Of a stretch of DNA of 64,000 nucleotides, positions 54,245 to 63,990 are shown piece after piece (position 1 is the first letter of the stretch; each line of letters opens with the position of its first letter). The notes below the pieces were generated by a model. That model did not search any database. It was not told where the DNA came from and was given only the letters and a program-made list of their open reading frames with translations. The DNA is from Pseudomonas fragi (GTDB lineage: Bacteria > Pseudomonadota > Gammaproteobacteria > Pseudomonadales > Pseudomonadaceae). The DNA lies in contig NZ_NQKQ01000012.1 of assembly GCF_002269505.1 (NCBI RefSeq), forward strand, positions 22,199 through 86,198, in the 5' to 3' direction. The position numbers and the translations under genes were made by a program.

Positions 54245-55627
54245 ATGAAAATAACAAGAACAGGCGTAATGCTCGCAGCCGCCATGGCCGTCAATGTGGT
54301 CGCCATCGGCACGGCATCTGCCCAGGTAACGCCCGCGGAAGCGGCCAAACTGGGCAAGGAGCTGACCTGTGTAGGGGCAGAGCAGGCGGGTAATGCCGCG
54401 GGCACCATCCCGCCGTATACCGGCAAGTACCTGGGCGAAGTGCCGGGCTGGAATCATGTGAAGTTTTCCGGTGACCAGCCGGTTGATCCCTATGCCGCGG
54501 AGAAGCCGATCCTGGTGATTACCGCGCAAAACATGGCGCAGTACGAAGACAAGCTGACCGAAGGCCAGAAGGCCCTGCTCAAGCGTTACCCGACCACCTA
54601 CAAGATGAACATCTACACCGGTCACCGTGACTACCGCTACCCGGATTACGTGTGCCAGCGGGTCATGAACAATGCCTTGAACGCCAAGCTGGTGAATGAC
54701 GGCATGGGCTTCGAAGGGCTGGGCCAGGTACCGTTCCCGATTCCGAAAAACGGCATGGAGGCCCTGTGGAACCACCAGCTCCCGGCCCGTGCCTGGACCG
54801 AAGAAAAAACCAGCGACCTGGCCTCCGTGCTGCCCAACGGCAGCATTGGCTGGGGGCGTGCCTATGCCCGCAACCTGGCCATGGCCAACTCGCCTACGGT
54901 CGAGCCCAAGACCGAAAACAAACTCCAGGCCATGAGCAACAACATGACCCTCAAGCCGACCCGTGACAACGGCACGCTGAGCATCTCCCACGAACCCTAC
55001 AACTTCGCCACCGACCCGCGCCAGGCCTGGAGCTACAGCCCCTCGACCCGCCGTGTAAGGCTGCTGCCGGGTTACGGCTACGATCAGCCGATGATCGGCA
55101 CCAACGGCACCATGACCGTGGACGAAGACCGTTTGTATAACGGCTCGCCGGAGCGCTACAACTGGAAACTGCTGGGCAAGCGTGAAATCTACATCCCGGC
55201 CAACGCCTACAAGCCCAACGCAGGTACGGTAAAATACGCCGACATGCTGACGCCCAATCATCCCAACCCGGACTTGATGCGTTATGAGCTGCGCCGGGTG
55301 TGGGTGGTTGAAGCCGACCTCAAGGAAGGCTACCGCCACGTGTACGGCAAGCGTGTACTGTTCCTCGACGAAGACACCTGGAACTCGGTGCTGGCGGACA
55401 ACTACGACGCTCGTGGCCAGCTGTGGAAGCATGCCATGATCAACTACTACTACCACCCGGACATGAGCGGCTGGCAGGCCGGTTCACAGTTCTTCATGGA
55501 CTTGAACTCGGGGCAGTACACCGGCTACGGCATGACCAACGAAGCCAAGAAAGGCCCGATCCTCAACGAAGGCAAGTTCACCCAGGACCAGTACACCGCC
55601 GATGCGGCGCGGGCGATGGGACGCTAA
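54245..55627 (+). CDS. DUF1329-family exported protein
   Basis: A 460-residue protein with a signal peptide (residues 1 to about 26, ending GTASAQV). DUF1329 features: TPAEAAKLGKELTCVGAEQA near the mature start, NHPNPDLMRYELRRVWVVEA near 340, HVYGKRVLFLDEDTWNSVLA near 366 and a Tyr/Trp-rich C-terminus. Such LolB-like periplasmic or outer-membrane-associated proteins accompany DUF1302, YCF48 and MMPL genes in clusters for steroids and other hydrophobic substrates. No DUF1302 gene lies in the window. Ribosome binding site GTAGGAGGCAATAC. Followed by an intrinsic terminator. Confidence 0.88.
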   Translation: MKITRTGVMLAAAMAVNVVAIGTASAQVTPAEAAKLGKELTCVGAEQAGNAAGTIPPYTGKYLGEVPGWNHVKFSGDQPVDPYAAEKPILVITAQNMAQYEDKLTEGQKALLKRYPTTYKMNIYTGHRDYRYPDYVCQRVMNNALNAKLVNDGMGFEGLGQVPFPIPKNGMEALWNHQLPARAWTEEKTSDLASVLPNGSIGWGRAYARNLAMANSPTVEPKTENKLQAMSNNMTLKPTRDNGTLSISHEPYNFATDPRQAWSYSPSTRRVRLLPGYGYDQPMIGTNGTMTVDEDRLYNGSPERYNWKLLGKREIYIPANAYKPNAGTVKYADMLTPNHPNPDLMRYELRRVWVVEADLKEGYRHVYGKRVLFLDEDTWNSVLADNYDARGQLWKHAMINYYYHPDMSGWQAGSQFFMDLNSGQYTGYGMTNEAKKGPILNEGKFTQDQYTADAARAMGR

Positions 55628-55656
55628 GCGGCAGGTTTTAGCACCAAGCTGCAAGC

Positions 55657-55692
55657 AAAAACCCCGTCGGTGTAACGCCTGCGGGGTTTTTT
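55657..55692. terminator. Intrinsic terminator after the DUF1329 gene
   Basis: The arms AAAAACCCCG and CGGGGTTTTT with a T6 tail lie 30 bp after the stop at 55627. The convergent antitoxin gene ends at 55699, so it can act in both directions. Confidence 0.88.
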
Positions 55693-55698
55693 ATTGGC

Positions 55699-56001
55699 TC
55701 AGGTCAGTGAGGCAAAAGTCATACCCGTGGCATGCACCACCTGGCGCATGGTGCGCAGTGTCGGGTTGCCTTTGGGCGAAAGGGCGCGATACAGGCTTTC
55801 ACGGGAGAGCCCTGCCTTTTCGGCTATTTGTGCCATGCCGCCCCGTGCTTCGACAACATGGCGCAACGCGGTCAAAAAGCTGGCCTGGCCACCTTCTTCA
55901 TCAAGTTCTTCAATGGCGATACGCAGGTATTCAATGGCAAGTTCGGGATCCTGGCGGATCATCTCGATAACGGATTCGTCGTGGTTCCTGGTTTTGTTCA
56001 T
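55699..56001 (-). CDS. higA: Antitoxin of a HigBA-type module (XRE HTH)
   Basis: A 100-residue addiction-module antidote protein. The C-terminal HTH reads GGMAQIAEKAGLSRESLYRA near 54-73, followed by LSPKGNPTLRTMRQVVHATG, a pattern typical of this HigA-like family. The ATG overlaps the toxin stop codon (55998-56001). The order toxin then antitoxin is that of higBA modules. It should neutralise the toxin and repress the promoter. Confidence 0.88.
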   Translation of the reverse strand: MNKTRNHDESVIEMIRQDPELAIEYLRIAIEELDEEGGQASFLTALRHVVEARGGMAQIAEKAGLSRESLYRALSPKGNPTLRTMRQVVHATGMTFASLT

Positions 56002-56321
56002 GGCTTCCTCGTCTGATACTCGTTCCAGCAGCGCACGGCTTTATCGATATCGGCCTGTTGCTGGCGCTTGTCGCCACCCAGCAACAACAGCACCAGTTTT
56101 TTGCCGTCCCGAGCGTAATACAGCCGATAGCCTGGTCCGTGATCTATACGCAACTCCCATACGCCCTGGCACAGGGGTTTGCAATCACCAAAAGCGCCCG
56201 CTGAAAGCCGGTTGACTCGCACGGTGATGCGTGCCTTGGCCGTGCGATCCTTTAAGTGGTCCAGCCACTGCTGGTAAGGGTCGTTACCTGTTTCGCTGAG
56301 GTAGTGTCTTATCTCTAGCAT
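55998..56321 (-). CDS. higB: RelE/ParE-superfamily toxin (HigB-type)
   Basis: A 107-residue toxin of the 'phage-derived Gp49-like/HigB' group: YQQWLDHLKDRTAKARITVR near 17-36, GDCKPLCQGVWELRIDHGPG near 45-64 and YRLYYARDGKKLVLLLLGGD near 65-84. It probably cleaves mRNA at the ribosome. First gene of the module, coupled to the antitoxin by a 4-bp overlap. The module sits between two catabolic clusters. Confidence 0.9.
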   Translation of the reverse strand: MLEIRHYLSETGNDPYQQWLDHLKDRTAKARITVRVNRLSAGAFGDCKPLCQGVWELRIDHGPGYRLYYARDGKKLVLLLLGGDKRQQQADIDKAVRCWNEYQTRKP

Positions 56322-56587
56322 TTGAAATGTAGCTTTGAAGCTACCCTTTGGTCAATTATTTTTAACCGCCAAGCACGGCTGTTCGTCAGAGCAGGCCCAC
56401 ATCCAATGTGATAGAGGGTGGCAGTGGCAAAGCTAGGGTTGCGGTGTAGCGAGGGCAATTAGGATGGATCGCAAGGTTGTGCAGGTTTTATTACTTATGC
56501 GCAATTACGGCGCAGCGGCAGACCCCGGTAATGCAACAAGTCATTGCCGGGGTGCGGGGGTGGGCTGTGTAGAAGGGGAATGCGCAG

Positions 56588-56941
56588 TTATGCCTGCGAC
56601 CAGACGGCCAGTTCGTAGCCATCCAGGTCGGTGAAGTGGAAGCGGCTGCCGCCGGGGAACTTGAATTCTTGTCGGCTGATGCGGCCTCCGGCAGCGCTGA
56701 TGGCCTGCTGAGCCTGGACCAGGTCGTCGGCGTACACAATGATCAGCGGGCCACCGGGGCGTACAGGTTCGCCAGTGGTGAATCCGCCGCTCAGGCGCCC
56801 ATCGCTGAACTCGCTGTAGGTGGGGCCAAAGTCAGTGAAGGTCCAGCCGAACGCGGCGCCATAAAAGGCTTTGCTGCGTGCGATGTCATGGACGTTGAAT
56901 TCGATGTTGTCGATTCTGTTGTGGCGGTTGTCTGTGGTCAC
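56588..56941 (-). CDS. VOC-family (glyoxalase-like) protein
   Basis: A 117-residue single-domain vicinal-oxygen-chelate protein: NIEFNVHDIARSKAFYGAAF near 12-31 and FHFTDLDGYELAVWSQA at the C-terminus. The start is uncertain: a GTG at 56941 has AAGGAG with 6 nt spacing, while the ATG at 56947 abuts the AAGGAG directly. I prefer the GTG. It should be a small metal-dependent or binding protein; the substrate is unknown. Confidence 0.85.
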   Translation of the reverse strand: MTTDNRHNRIDNIEFNVHDIARSKAFYGAAFGWTFTDFGPTYSEFSDGRLSGGFTTGEPVRPGGPLIIVYADDLVQAQQAISAAGGRISRQEFKFPGGSRFHFTDLDGYELAVWSQA

Positions 56942-57148
56942 GGGCATCTCCTTATGAGGCTCAAATATAGATAAGTGACTGGCTGAATGCCATCCGGTTC
57001 TTATCAGCACAACAAGCTCGTAGCCATTGGCCAAAGCAGTCACCCAGCTTGAGTGTTTTGACCATTGTTGCAGAGCCTTCGCAGGGCGATTATCAGCAGG
57101 ATTTTTCACGGTTCCCATCCTAAAAATAAAGACCGAGGGATTCTGCTG

Positions 57149-58807
57149 ATGCGCGACTATCTGACTTCGATGACTGACTTTGACTACCAACGCACGGTAG
57201 CCGGTTCCCTGGACGGCCATCTGGCAGCGATCAATGCCTGCGTCGAGTGTTGCGACCGCCACGCCTTGCCGGGCCGCATTGCGTTGTTTTGGGAGGGGCG
57301 CGATTCCAGCAGCGCCACCTACACCTTCACTCAGTTACAGGACCAGGCCGCGCGCTTTGCCAATTTTCTCCTCGCCCAGGGTGTCAAACGGGGTGACAAG
57401 GTGGCCGGTTTGCTGCCGCGCAATGTCGAGTTGTTGATCGTCGCATTCGCCACTTGGCGCATTGGCGCCATCTATCAGCCCCTGTTCACCGCATTCGGGC
57501 CCAAGGCTATCGAGCATCGCCTCAACAGCTCGGGGGCAGCCCTGGTGGTCACCGATGCGGTCAACCGCGTCAAACTCGACGAGGTCAATGATTGCCCGGC
57601 CATTGTCACTGTGGCGGGAGCCAAGGGGCAGGGCCTGGTACGTGGCGACTTCAGTTTCTGGGCAGAGCTGGACAACTACCCGGCCACCTGCGAGCCGGTG
57701 ATGCTGAGCGGCGAAGATCCATTTCTGCTGATGTTTACCTCGGGCACTACCGGCCCGGCCAAGCCGCTGCTGGTGCCGCTCAAGGCCATCGTTGCATTCC
57801 AGAGCTACACCCGTGATGCAGTGGGGCTGCGCCCCGAGGATTCGTTCTGGAACCTGGCAGATCCGGGCTGGGCCTATGGCATTTATTTCGGCATCACCGG
57901 GCCACTGTCGATGGGCCACCCGATCACCCTGTACGACGGCCCGTTCACGGTCGACAGTACCTGCCGGGTCATCAGGAAGTACGGCATTACCAACCTGACC
58001 GGTTCGCCCACCGCGTATCGTATGTTGATTGCGGCCGGTGACGCCTTCGCCAGCAAGATCAAGGGCCAGTTGCGCGTGGTCAGCAGCGCCGGGGAACCGC
58101 TCAACCCCGAAGTCATCCGCTGGTTTGCCGATGAACTCAACGTCACCATCCATGACCACTATGGCCAGACCGAAGTCGGCATGGTGCTGTGCAACCATCA
58201 CGGGCTCGATCACCCGGTGCATATGGGCGCCGCCGGTTTTGCCTCGCCGGGCCACCGCATCGTGGTGCTCGATGACAATCATCAGGAGCTGCCCGTTGGC
58301 CAGCCGGGAATTCTGGCGGTTGATCGCAGCCAGTCGCCGATGTGCTGGTTTGGCGGCTACGAAGGCTTCAAGACCAAGGCTTTTGTCGGCAACTATTACC
58401 TGAGTGGCGATACCGTGGAGCTGAACCCGGACGGCAGCATCAGTTTTGTCGGGCGCAGTGATGACGTGATCACCACCTCCGGCTACCGCGTCGGGCCTTT
58501 TGATGTGGAAAGCGCTCTGATCGAACACCCGGCGGTGGTAGAGGCCGCCGTGGTGGGCAAGCCGGACCGCGAGCGCACCGAGCTGGTCAAGGCCTTTGTG
58601 GTGTTGAACGCTCAGTACCTGGGGGATGCGCAATTGGCTGAAACCCTTCGCCTGCACGTGCGTCAACGGCTGGCGGCGCACGCTTACCCCCGTGAAATCG
58701 AATTTGTCAGCGAACTGCCGAAAACACCAAGCGGCAAGTTGCAGCGCTTTATTTTGCGCAATCAGGAAATCGCCAAGGCTGAGCTGGCCGCCAGCGCCAG
58801 CGTCTAA
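57149..58807 (+). CDS. AMP-dependent acyl-CoA synthetase (P. putida FadDx-like)
   Basis: A 552-residue ANL-superfamily synthetase related to acetyl/propionyl-CoA synthetases. The P-loop is MFTSGTTGPAKPLLVPLKAI near 195-214, the A5 region is HDHYGQTEVGM near 335-345, the A7 region is YYLSGDTVELNPDGSISFVG near 416-435 and the C-terminal lysine is in TPSGKLQR near 529-536. It opens a five-gene array matching the P. putida PP_2213-PP_2217 cluster as I recall it, which handles branched acyl-CoAs from isoleucine and related acids. Start at 57149; the upstream extension to 57065 has no support. Confidence 0.88.
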   Translation: MRDYLTSMTDFDYQRTVAGSLDGHLAAINACVECCDRHALPGRIALFWEGRDSSSATYTFTQLQDQAARFANFLLAQGVKRGDKVAGLLPRNVELLIVAFATWRIGAIYQPLFTAFGPKAIEHRLNSSGAALVVTDAVNRVKLDEVNDCPAIVTVAGAKGQGLVRGDFSFWAELDNYPATCEPVMLSGEDPFLLMFTSGTTGPAKPLLVPLKAIVAFQSYTRDAVGLRPEDSFWNLADPGWAYGIYFGITGPLSMGHPITLYDGPFTVDSTCRVIRKYGITNLTGSPTAYRMLIAAGDAFASKIKGQLRVVSSAGEPLNPEVIRWFADELNVTIHDHYGQTEVGMVLCNHHGLDHPVHMGAAGFASPGHRIVVLDDNHQELPVGQPGILAVDRSQSPMCWFGGYEGFKTKAFVGNYYLSGDTVELNPDGSISFVGRSDDVITTSGYRVGPFDVESALIEHPAVVEAAVVGKPDRERTELVKAFVVLNAQYLGDAQLAETLRLHVRQRLAAHAYPREIEFVSELPKTPSGKLQRFILRNQEIAKAELAASASV

Positions 58808-58822
58808 CTTTCAGGAATCATC

Positions 58823-59590
58823 ATGCAAATCGAAAACAAGGTTTTTATCGTCACCGGTGGTGCATCGGGACTGGGTGCCGCCACGGCGCACATGCTGGTC
58901 AAAGCGGGTGCCAAAGTGATGCTGGTGGACCTGAACGCCGAAGCGGTGGCTGCCCAGGCCCTGGCGCTGGGCGACCAGGCGCGCAGTGCTGTGGCGGACA
59001 TCAGCCAGGCAGACGCCGCCCAGGCGGCCGTAGCCGCTACAGTGGCCGCCTTTGGCGCGGTCAACGGGCTGGTCAACTGTGCCGGCATTGTGCGCGGTGA
59101 AAAGATCCTCGGCAAAAACGGCCCGCATGCGCTGGAGACGTTCAGCCAGGTGATCAATGTCAACCTGATTGGCAGCTTCAACATGTTGCGCCTGGCAGCT
59201 GCAGCGATTGCCGAAACCACTGCCGATGCCGAAGGCGAGCGCGGGGTGATCATCAATACGGCCTCGGTTGCCGCATTCGACGGCCAGATCGGTCAGGCCG
59301 CTTATGCCGCATCCAAGGGCGCGATCGCCAGCCTGACCTTGCCTGCGGCCCGTGAACTGGCCCGTTTCGGAATTCGGGTAATGACCATCGCCCCGGGTAT
59401 TTTTGAAACCCCGATGATGGCTGGCATGACGCCTGAAGTGCGCGCATCGCTGGCCGCCGGCGTGCCATTTCCGCCACGCCTGGGCAAGCCTGACGAATAC
59501 GCCGGGCTGGTGCGCCACATCATTGAAAACAGCATGCTCAATGGCGAGGTGATCCGTCTCGACGGCGCCTTGCGCATGGCCGCGAAATAA
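58823..59590 (+). CDS. SDR, 3-hydroxy-2-methylbutyryl-CoA dehydrogenase-like
   Basis: A 255-residue SDR of the HSD17B10 type. It has TGGASGLGAATAHMLVKAGA near 12-31, NCAGIVRGEKILGKNGPHAL near 83-102 (the long loop typical of this group) and the active-site YAASK near 156-160. It should oxidise (2S,3S)-3-hydroxy-2-methylbutyryl-CoA or similar to the 2-methylacetoacetyl-CoA used by the following thiolase. Confidence 0.9.
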   Translation: MQIENKVFIVTGGASGLGAATAHMLVKAGAKVMLVDLNAEAVAAQALALGDQARSAVADISQADAAQAAVAATVAAFGAVNGLVNCAGIVRGEKILGKNGPHALETFSQVINVNLIGSFNMLRLAAAAIAETTADAEGERGVIINTASVAAFDGQIGQAAYAASKGAIASLTLPAARELARFGIRVMTIAPGIFETPMMAGMTPEVRASLAAGVPFPPRLGKPDEYAGLVRHIIENSMLNGEVIRLDGALRMAAK

Positions 59591-59600
59591 GAGGTGAGAT

Positions 59601-60794
59601 ATGACAATCAGCAATGATCCGGTGGTAATCGTAAGTGCAGCGCGTACGCCCATGGGCGGCTTTCAGGGCGACTTCAAGGGCCTGACAGCGCCGCAACTGG
59701 GCGCTGCGGCGATCCGTGCTGCAGTTGAGCGCGCCGGTGTTGCCGGCGATGGCGTGGACGAAGTGTTGTTCGGCTGCGTGCTGTCGGCCGGCCTCGGCCA
59801 GGCACCTGCACGTCAGGCCGCCCTGGGTGCCGGGCTGGACAAGGGCACCCGTTGCACCACGCTGAACAAAATGTGCGGCTCGGGCATGGAAGCGACCATT
59901 CTGGGGCACGACCGGCTGCTGGCCGGCAGCGCCGATGTGGTCGTTGCGGGCGGTATGGAGAGCATGTCCAACGCGCCCTATCTGCTCGATCGTGCCCGCA
60001 GTGGTTACCGCATGGGACATGGCCGGGTGCTGGATCACATGTTCCTCGACGGTCTGGAAGACGCCTATGAGCGCGGCCGCCTGATGGGTACTTTTGCTGA
60101 AGACTGCGCCCAGTTGCACGGCTTTACCCGTGAAGCGCAGGATGCGTTTGCCGTGGCCTCACTGACCCGTGCGCAGCAGGCCATCAAGGATGGAAGCTTC
60201 AGCGCCGAGATCGTCCCGGTGCCGGTCACCGTGGGCAAGGAGCAGCGCCTGATCAGTGATGACGAGCAGCCGCCCAAGGCCAATCTGGCCAAGATCCCGA
60301 CCCTGAAACCGGCGTTCCGCGAAGGCGGTACGGTGACGGCGGCCAACTCCAGTTCGATTTCCGATGGTGCGGCAGCGCTGGTGCTGATGCGTCGCAGCGA
60401 GGCGCAAAAACGCGGCCTCAAGCCGTTGGCGGTCATCCACGGCCACGCAGCTTTTGCCGATGAGCCGGGGCTGTTCCCGACTGCGCCGGTGGGCGCCATC
60501 AAGCGTTTGATGAGCAAGACCGGCTGGGATCTGGGAACGGTAGATCTGTTCGAGATCAACGAAGCGTTTGCGGTCGTCAGTCTGGTGACCATGAGCGCGC
60601 TGGATATACCCCACAGCAAGGTCAATATCTACGGCGGCGCCTGTGCGCTGGGGCATCCGATCGGCGCATCGGGCGCACGGATACTGGTGACTTTGCTCTC
60701 GGCCTTGCGTCAGCAAAAGGCTGCGCGCGGCGTTGCAGCGATTTGCATCGGCGGCGGTGAAGCCACGGCCATTGCCGTGGAATGTCTGTATTAA
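59601..60794 (+). CDS. fadAx: Acetyl-CoA acetyltransferase (FadAx-like thiolase)
   Basis: A 397-residue thiolase. The nucleophilic cysteine is in TTLNKMCGSGMEATI near 86-100, the GHP motif is in GGACALGHPIGASGAR near 345-360 and the C-terminal catalytic cysteine is in AAICIGGGEATA near 380-391. It would cleave 2-methylacetoacetyl-CoA to acetyl-CoA and propionyl-CoA. Third gene in the array. Confidence 0.94.
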   Translation: MTISNDPVVIVSAARTPMGGFQGDFKGLTAPQLGAAAIRAAVERAGVAGDGVDEVLFGCVLSAGLGQAPARQAALGAGLDKGTRCTTLNKMCGSGMEATILGHDRLLAGSADVVVAGGMESMSNAPYLLDRARSGYRMGHGRVLDHMFLDGLEDAYERGRLMGTFAEDCAQLHGFTREAQDAFAVASLTRAQQAIKDGSFSAEIVPVPVTVGKEQRLISDDEQPPKANLAKIPTLKPAFREGGTVTAANSSSISDGAAALVLMRRSEAQKRGLKPLAVIHGHAAFADEPGLFPTAPVGAIKRLMSKTGWDLGTVDLFEINEAFAVVSLVTMSALDIPHSKVNIYGGACALGHPIGASGARILVTLLSALRQQKAARGVAAICIGGGEATAIAVECLY

Positions 60795-60803
60795 GGATTT
60801 CGT

Positions 60804-61931
60804 ATGCTGCCTACACCAGAACAATTACAAATACGCGAAGCAGCCCGAGAGTTTGCCCAGGAACGCCTCAAACCCTTTGCCGCAGAGTGGGACAAGCAGC
60901 ATCGCTTCCCACGCGAAGCGATTGACGAGATGGCGCAATTGGGGTTTTTCGGCATGCTGGTGCCTGAACAGTGGGGTGGTTGCGACATGGGCTATCAGGC
61001 CTATGCCATGGCCCTTGAAGAAATCGCCGCCGGAGACGGCTCGTGCTCCACGATCATGAGCGTGCATAACTCGGTGGGTTGCGTGCCGATTCTCAAGTAC
61101 GGCAGCGAGGCGCAAAAACAGCAATTTCTGATCCCCCTGGCCAGCGGTGAAATGCTCGGCGCGTTTGCCCTGACCGAGCCGCAAGCCGGCTCCGATGCCA
61201 GTGACCTGAAAACCCGGGCCCGCCGCGAAGGCGATCATTACATTCTCAATGGCTGCAAGCAGTTCATTACCTCGGGGCAAAGCGCCGGGGTGGTGATCGT
61301 GTTTGCGGTCACGGACCCGGCGGCGGGCAAGCGCGGCATCAGCGCGTTTATCGTGCCCACGGATGCGCCGGGTTACAGCGTGGCCCGGGTTGAGGACAAG
61401 CTGGGGCAGCATGCATCGGACACCTGCCAGATTCTGTTTACTGACCTGAAGGTGCCGGTGGCTAACCGCCTGGGCGAAGAGGGGCAGGGCTACAAGATCG
61501 CCCTGGGCAACCTTGAAGGCGGGCGTATAGGTATTGCCGCTCAAGCCGTGGGCATGGCCCGTGCAGCCTTTGAAGCGGCCCGCGACTATGCCCGCGAGCG
61601 GGTGACCTTTGGCCAGCCGCTGGTTGAGCATCAGGCGGTAGCGTTTCGCCTGGCTGACATGTCGACGGAAATCGCCGTCGCCCGGCAGATGGTGCACTAC
61701 GCCGCCGCACTGCGTGACAGCGGGCAATCGGCGTTGGTTGAAGCCTCGCAAGCCAAGCTGTTTGCATCGGAAATGGCCGAGCGCGTGTGCTCCAAAGCGT
61801 TGCAAACCCTGGGCGGTTATGGCTATTTGAGCGACTTCCCGCTGGAACGGATCTACCGCGATGTGCGGGTGTGCCAGATCTATGAAGGCACCAGTGATAT
61901 TCAGCGCATGGTCATTTCGCGCAATCTTTGA
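60804..61931 (+). CDS. Acyl-CoA dehydrogenase (branched-chain type)
   Basis: A 375-residue canonical ACAD. It has [20 protein letters not shown] near 124-143 and [24 protein letters not shown] C-terminal sequence with the catalytic glutamate (YEGT near 363-366). It keeps the usual signature, unlike the four ACADs in the steroid-type cluster. It probably acts on 2-methylbutyryl-CoA. The 10-bp gap after the thiolase gene supports one operon. Confidence 0.93.
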   Translation: MLPTPEQLQIREAAREFAQERLKPFAAEWDKQHRFPREAIDEMAQLGFFGMLVPEQWGGCDMGYQAYAMALEEIAAGDGSCSTIMSVHNSVGCVPILKYGSEAQKQQFLIPLASGEMLGAFALTEPQAGSDASDLKTRARREGDHYILNGCKQFITSGQSAGVVIVFAVTDPAAGKRGISAFIVPTDAPGYSVARVEDKLGQHASDTCQILFTDLKVPVANRLGEEGQGYKIALGNLEGGRIGIAAQAVGMARAAFEAARDYARERVTFGQPLVEHQAVAFRLADMSTEIAVARQMVHYAAALRDSGQSALVEASQAKLFASEMAERVCSKALQTLGGYGYLSDFPLERIYRDVRVCQIYEGTSDIQRMVISRNL

Positions 61932-61947
61932 ATCGAGGACATTAGCG

Positions 61948-62721
61948 ATGAGCTACGAAACCATTCTGTTGGACATCCATGGGCAAGTGGGCCTGATTAC
62001 CCTGAACCGGCCCCAGGCGCTCAACGCCCTGAATGCGCAATTGATCAGCGAAGTAAACCACGCGCTGGACACGCTGGAAGCCGATAACGGGATTGGCTGT
62101 ATCGTTATCACCGGTTCTAAGAAATCCTTTGCTGCCGGTGCGGACATCAAGGAAATGGCCGACCTCAGCTACCCGCAGATCTACCTGGATGACCTGTTTT
62201 CGGACAGCGACCGGGTGGCTGCACGGCGCAAGCCGATCATTGCCGCGGTGGCGGGTTTTGCCCTGGGGGGCGGCTGTGAACTGGCGATGATGTGCGACTT
62301 TATCCTGGCCGGTGACAACGCCAGATTCGGCCAGCCGGAAATCAATCTGGGTGTATTGCCGGGCATGGGTGGCACGCAGCGCCTGACCCGTGCGGTGGGC
62401 AAGGCCAAGGCCATGGAAATGTGCTTGAGCGGGCGCTTGATAGGCGCTGAAGAGGCGGAGCGTTCAGGGTTGGTGGCCCGTGTGGTGGCGGTGGATGAAC
62501 TGCTCGACGAAGCGCTGAAAGTGGCGGCCACCATTGCCAAAAAATCCTTGCCGGTGCTGATGCAGACCAAGGAATGCGTCAACCGTGCCTTTGAGGTGAA
62601 CCTGGCTGAAGGTGTGCGTTTCGAGCGTCGGGTATTCCACGCCTTGTTCGCCACACAGGACCAGAAGGAAGGGATGGCGGCGTTTGTTGAAAAACGCGAG
62701 GCTGATTTTAAAAACCGCTAA
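61948..62721 (+). CDS. Enoyl-CoA hydratase
   Basis: A 257-residue crotonase-type hydratase: [20 protein letters not shown] near 16-35, [20 protein letters not shown] near 58-77 with the oxyanion hole, and [20 protein letters not shown] near 102-121. The two catalytic glutamates fit positions of GGGCELA and of [13 protein letters not shown] near 131. It hydrates 2-methylcrotonyl-CoA-like substrates. Last gene of the array, followed by a REP-like hairpin. Confidence 0.94.
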   Translation: MSYETILLDIHGQVGLITLNRPQALNALNAQLISEVNHALDTLEADNGIGCIVITGSKKSFAAGADIKEMADLSYPQIYLDDLFSDSDRVAARRKPIIAAVAGFALGGGCELAMMCDFILAGDNARFGQPEINLGVLPGMGGTQRLTRAVGKAKAMEMCLSGRLIGAEEAERSGLVARVVAVDELLDEALKVAATIAKKSLPVLMQTKECVNRAFEVNLAEGVRFERRVFHALFATQDQKEGMAAFVEKREADFKNR

Positions 62722-62730
62722 AAATCAAAG

Positions 62731-62826
62731 GCCCCTCACCCTAGCCCTCTCCCGGAGGGAGAGGGGACTATAAGCAGGTTTGTGCTTACCCGCAGATCGG
62801 CTCCCTCTCCCTTTGGGAGAGGGTTG
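62731..62826. repeat. Inverted repeat of the CCCTCACCC/CCCTCTCCC family, second copy
   Basis: The arms CCCTCTCCC (62745-62753) and GGGAGAGGG (62815-62823) plus an inner CCCTCTCCCGGAGGGAGAGG palindrome. The left half is nearly identical to the copy at 27691. It lies between convergent genes and may serve as a terminator. Confidence 0.85.
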
Positions 62827-62838
62827 TCGCAACACCAC

Positions 62839-63990
62839 TCAAATCAGATAGTTCTTCAACTCCCGCGCAATCACCATGCGCTGAATTTCGCTCGACCCTT
62901 CATAGATCTGGGTAATCCGCGCATCGCGATAGTAGCGCTCCACCGGATAGTCCTCAAGGTAGCCGTAGCCACCGTGGATCTGGATGGCTTTGGAACACAC
63001 ATACTCGGCCATTTCCGAAGCAAACAGCTTGGCTTGCGAAGCCTCTGACAAGCAGGGCTTGCCCGCGCTGCGCAGGCGCGCCGCATGCAGGATCAGCAGG
63101 CGTGCGGCATTGATGCGGGTCTGCATGTCGGCGAGCATGTTGGCCACGCTCTGATGCTCAATGATTGCCTTGTCAAATTGCACCCGGTCACGGGCGTAAC
63201 CCAGTGCTGCTTCGAAGGCCGCACGGGCGATGCCCAATGCCTGGGCGCCAATGCCGATTCGCCCGCCTTCCAGGTTGGCCAGGGCGATTGCCAGGCCCTT
63301 GCCGCGTTCGCCGAGCATATTGGCTTCAGGCACGCTGCAGTTGTTGAGGGTTACCGCGCAGGTGTCCGAGGCGCGTATGCCCATTTTGTGTTCGGTACGG
63401 TCGACAATAAAACCGGGGGTGGCGGTGGGTACCAAAAACGCCGAAATACCTTTTTTGCCCAGGTCAGGGTCGGTCATTGCAAACACGATCGCCAGCTTGG
63501 CGCGTTTGCCGTTGCTGACAAACTGCTTGGCGCCGTTGATCACCCACTGGCCGTCGCGCAGTTCCGCTCGTGTGCGCAGGTTGTGGGCTTCAGAGCCCGC
63601 CTGTGGCTCGGTCAGGCAGAAGCAGGCGATGGTCTGGCCGCTGGCCAATTCCGCCAGCCAGGTCTGTTTTTGCTCCTCGCTGCCGTATCTCAGTATCGGC
63701 CCGCAGCCCACCGAATTGTGGATGCTCATCAGGGCGCCGGTCGCGGCATCGCCTGCGGAGATTTCTTCCACGGCCAGGGCGTAGGCGACGTAGTCGACAT
63801 AGGTACCGCCCCATTCTTCAGGTACCACCATACCCAGCAGCCCCAGTTCGCCAAGCTTGGCCACCAGCGCATCGTCGATCCAGCCGGCCTTTTCCCAGGC
63901 CTGGGCATGGGGGGCGATTTCACGCCGGGCAAAGTCGCGGGCCATGTCGCGGATCATCACTTGTTCTTCGCTCAGTTCAATATCTTGCAT
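62839..63990 (-). CDS. Acyl-CoA dehydrogenase (canonical)
   Basis: A 383-residue canonical ACAD. It has [20 protein letters not shown] near 122-141 and the C-terminal [20 protein letters not shown] near 358-377 with the catalytic glutamate. It converges on the FadAx-type array, and its start at 63990 lies 10 bases from the right edge. Likely a short- or branched-chain acyl-CoA dehydrogenase. Confidence 0.94.
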   Translation of the reverse strand: MQDIELSEEQVMIRDMARDFARREIAPHAQAWEKAGWIDDALVAKLGELGLLGMVVPEEWGGTYVDYVAYALAVEEISAGDAATGALMSIHNSVGCGPILRYGSEEQKQTWLAELASGQTIACFCLTEPQAGSEAHNLRTRAELRDGQWVINGAKQFVSNGKRAKLAIVFAMTDPDLGKKGISAFLVPTATPGFIVDRTEHKMGIRASDTCAVTLNNCSVPEANMLGERGKGLAIALANLEGGRIGIGAQALGIARAAFEAALGYARDRVQFDKAIIEHQSVANMLADMQTRINAARLLILHAARLRSAGKPCLSEASQAKLFASEMAEYVCSKAIQIHGGYGYLEDYPVERYYRDARITQIYEGSSEIQRMVIARELKNYLI

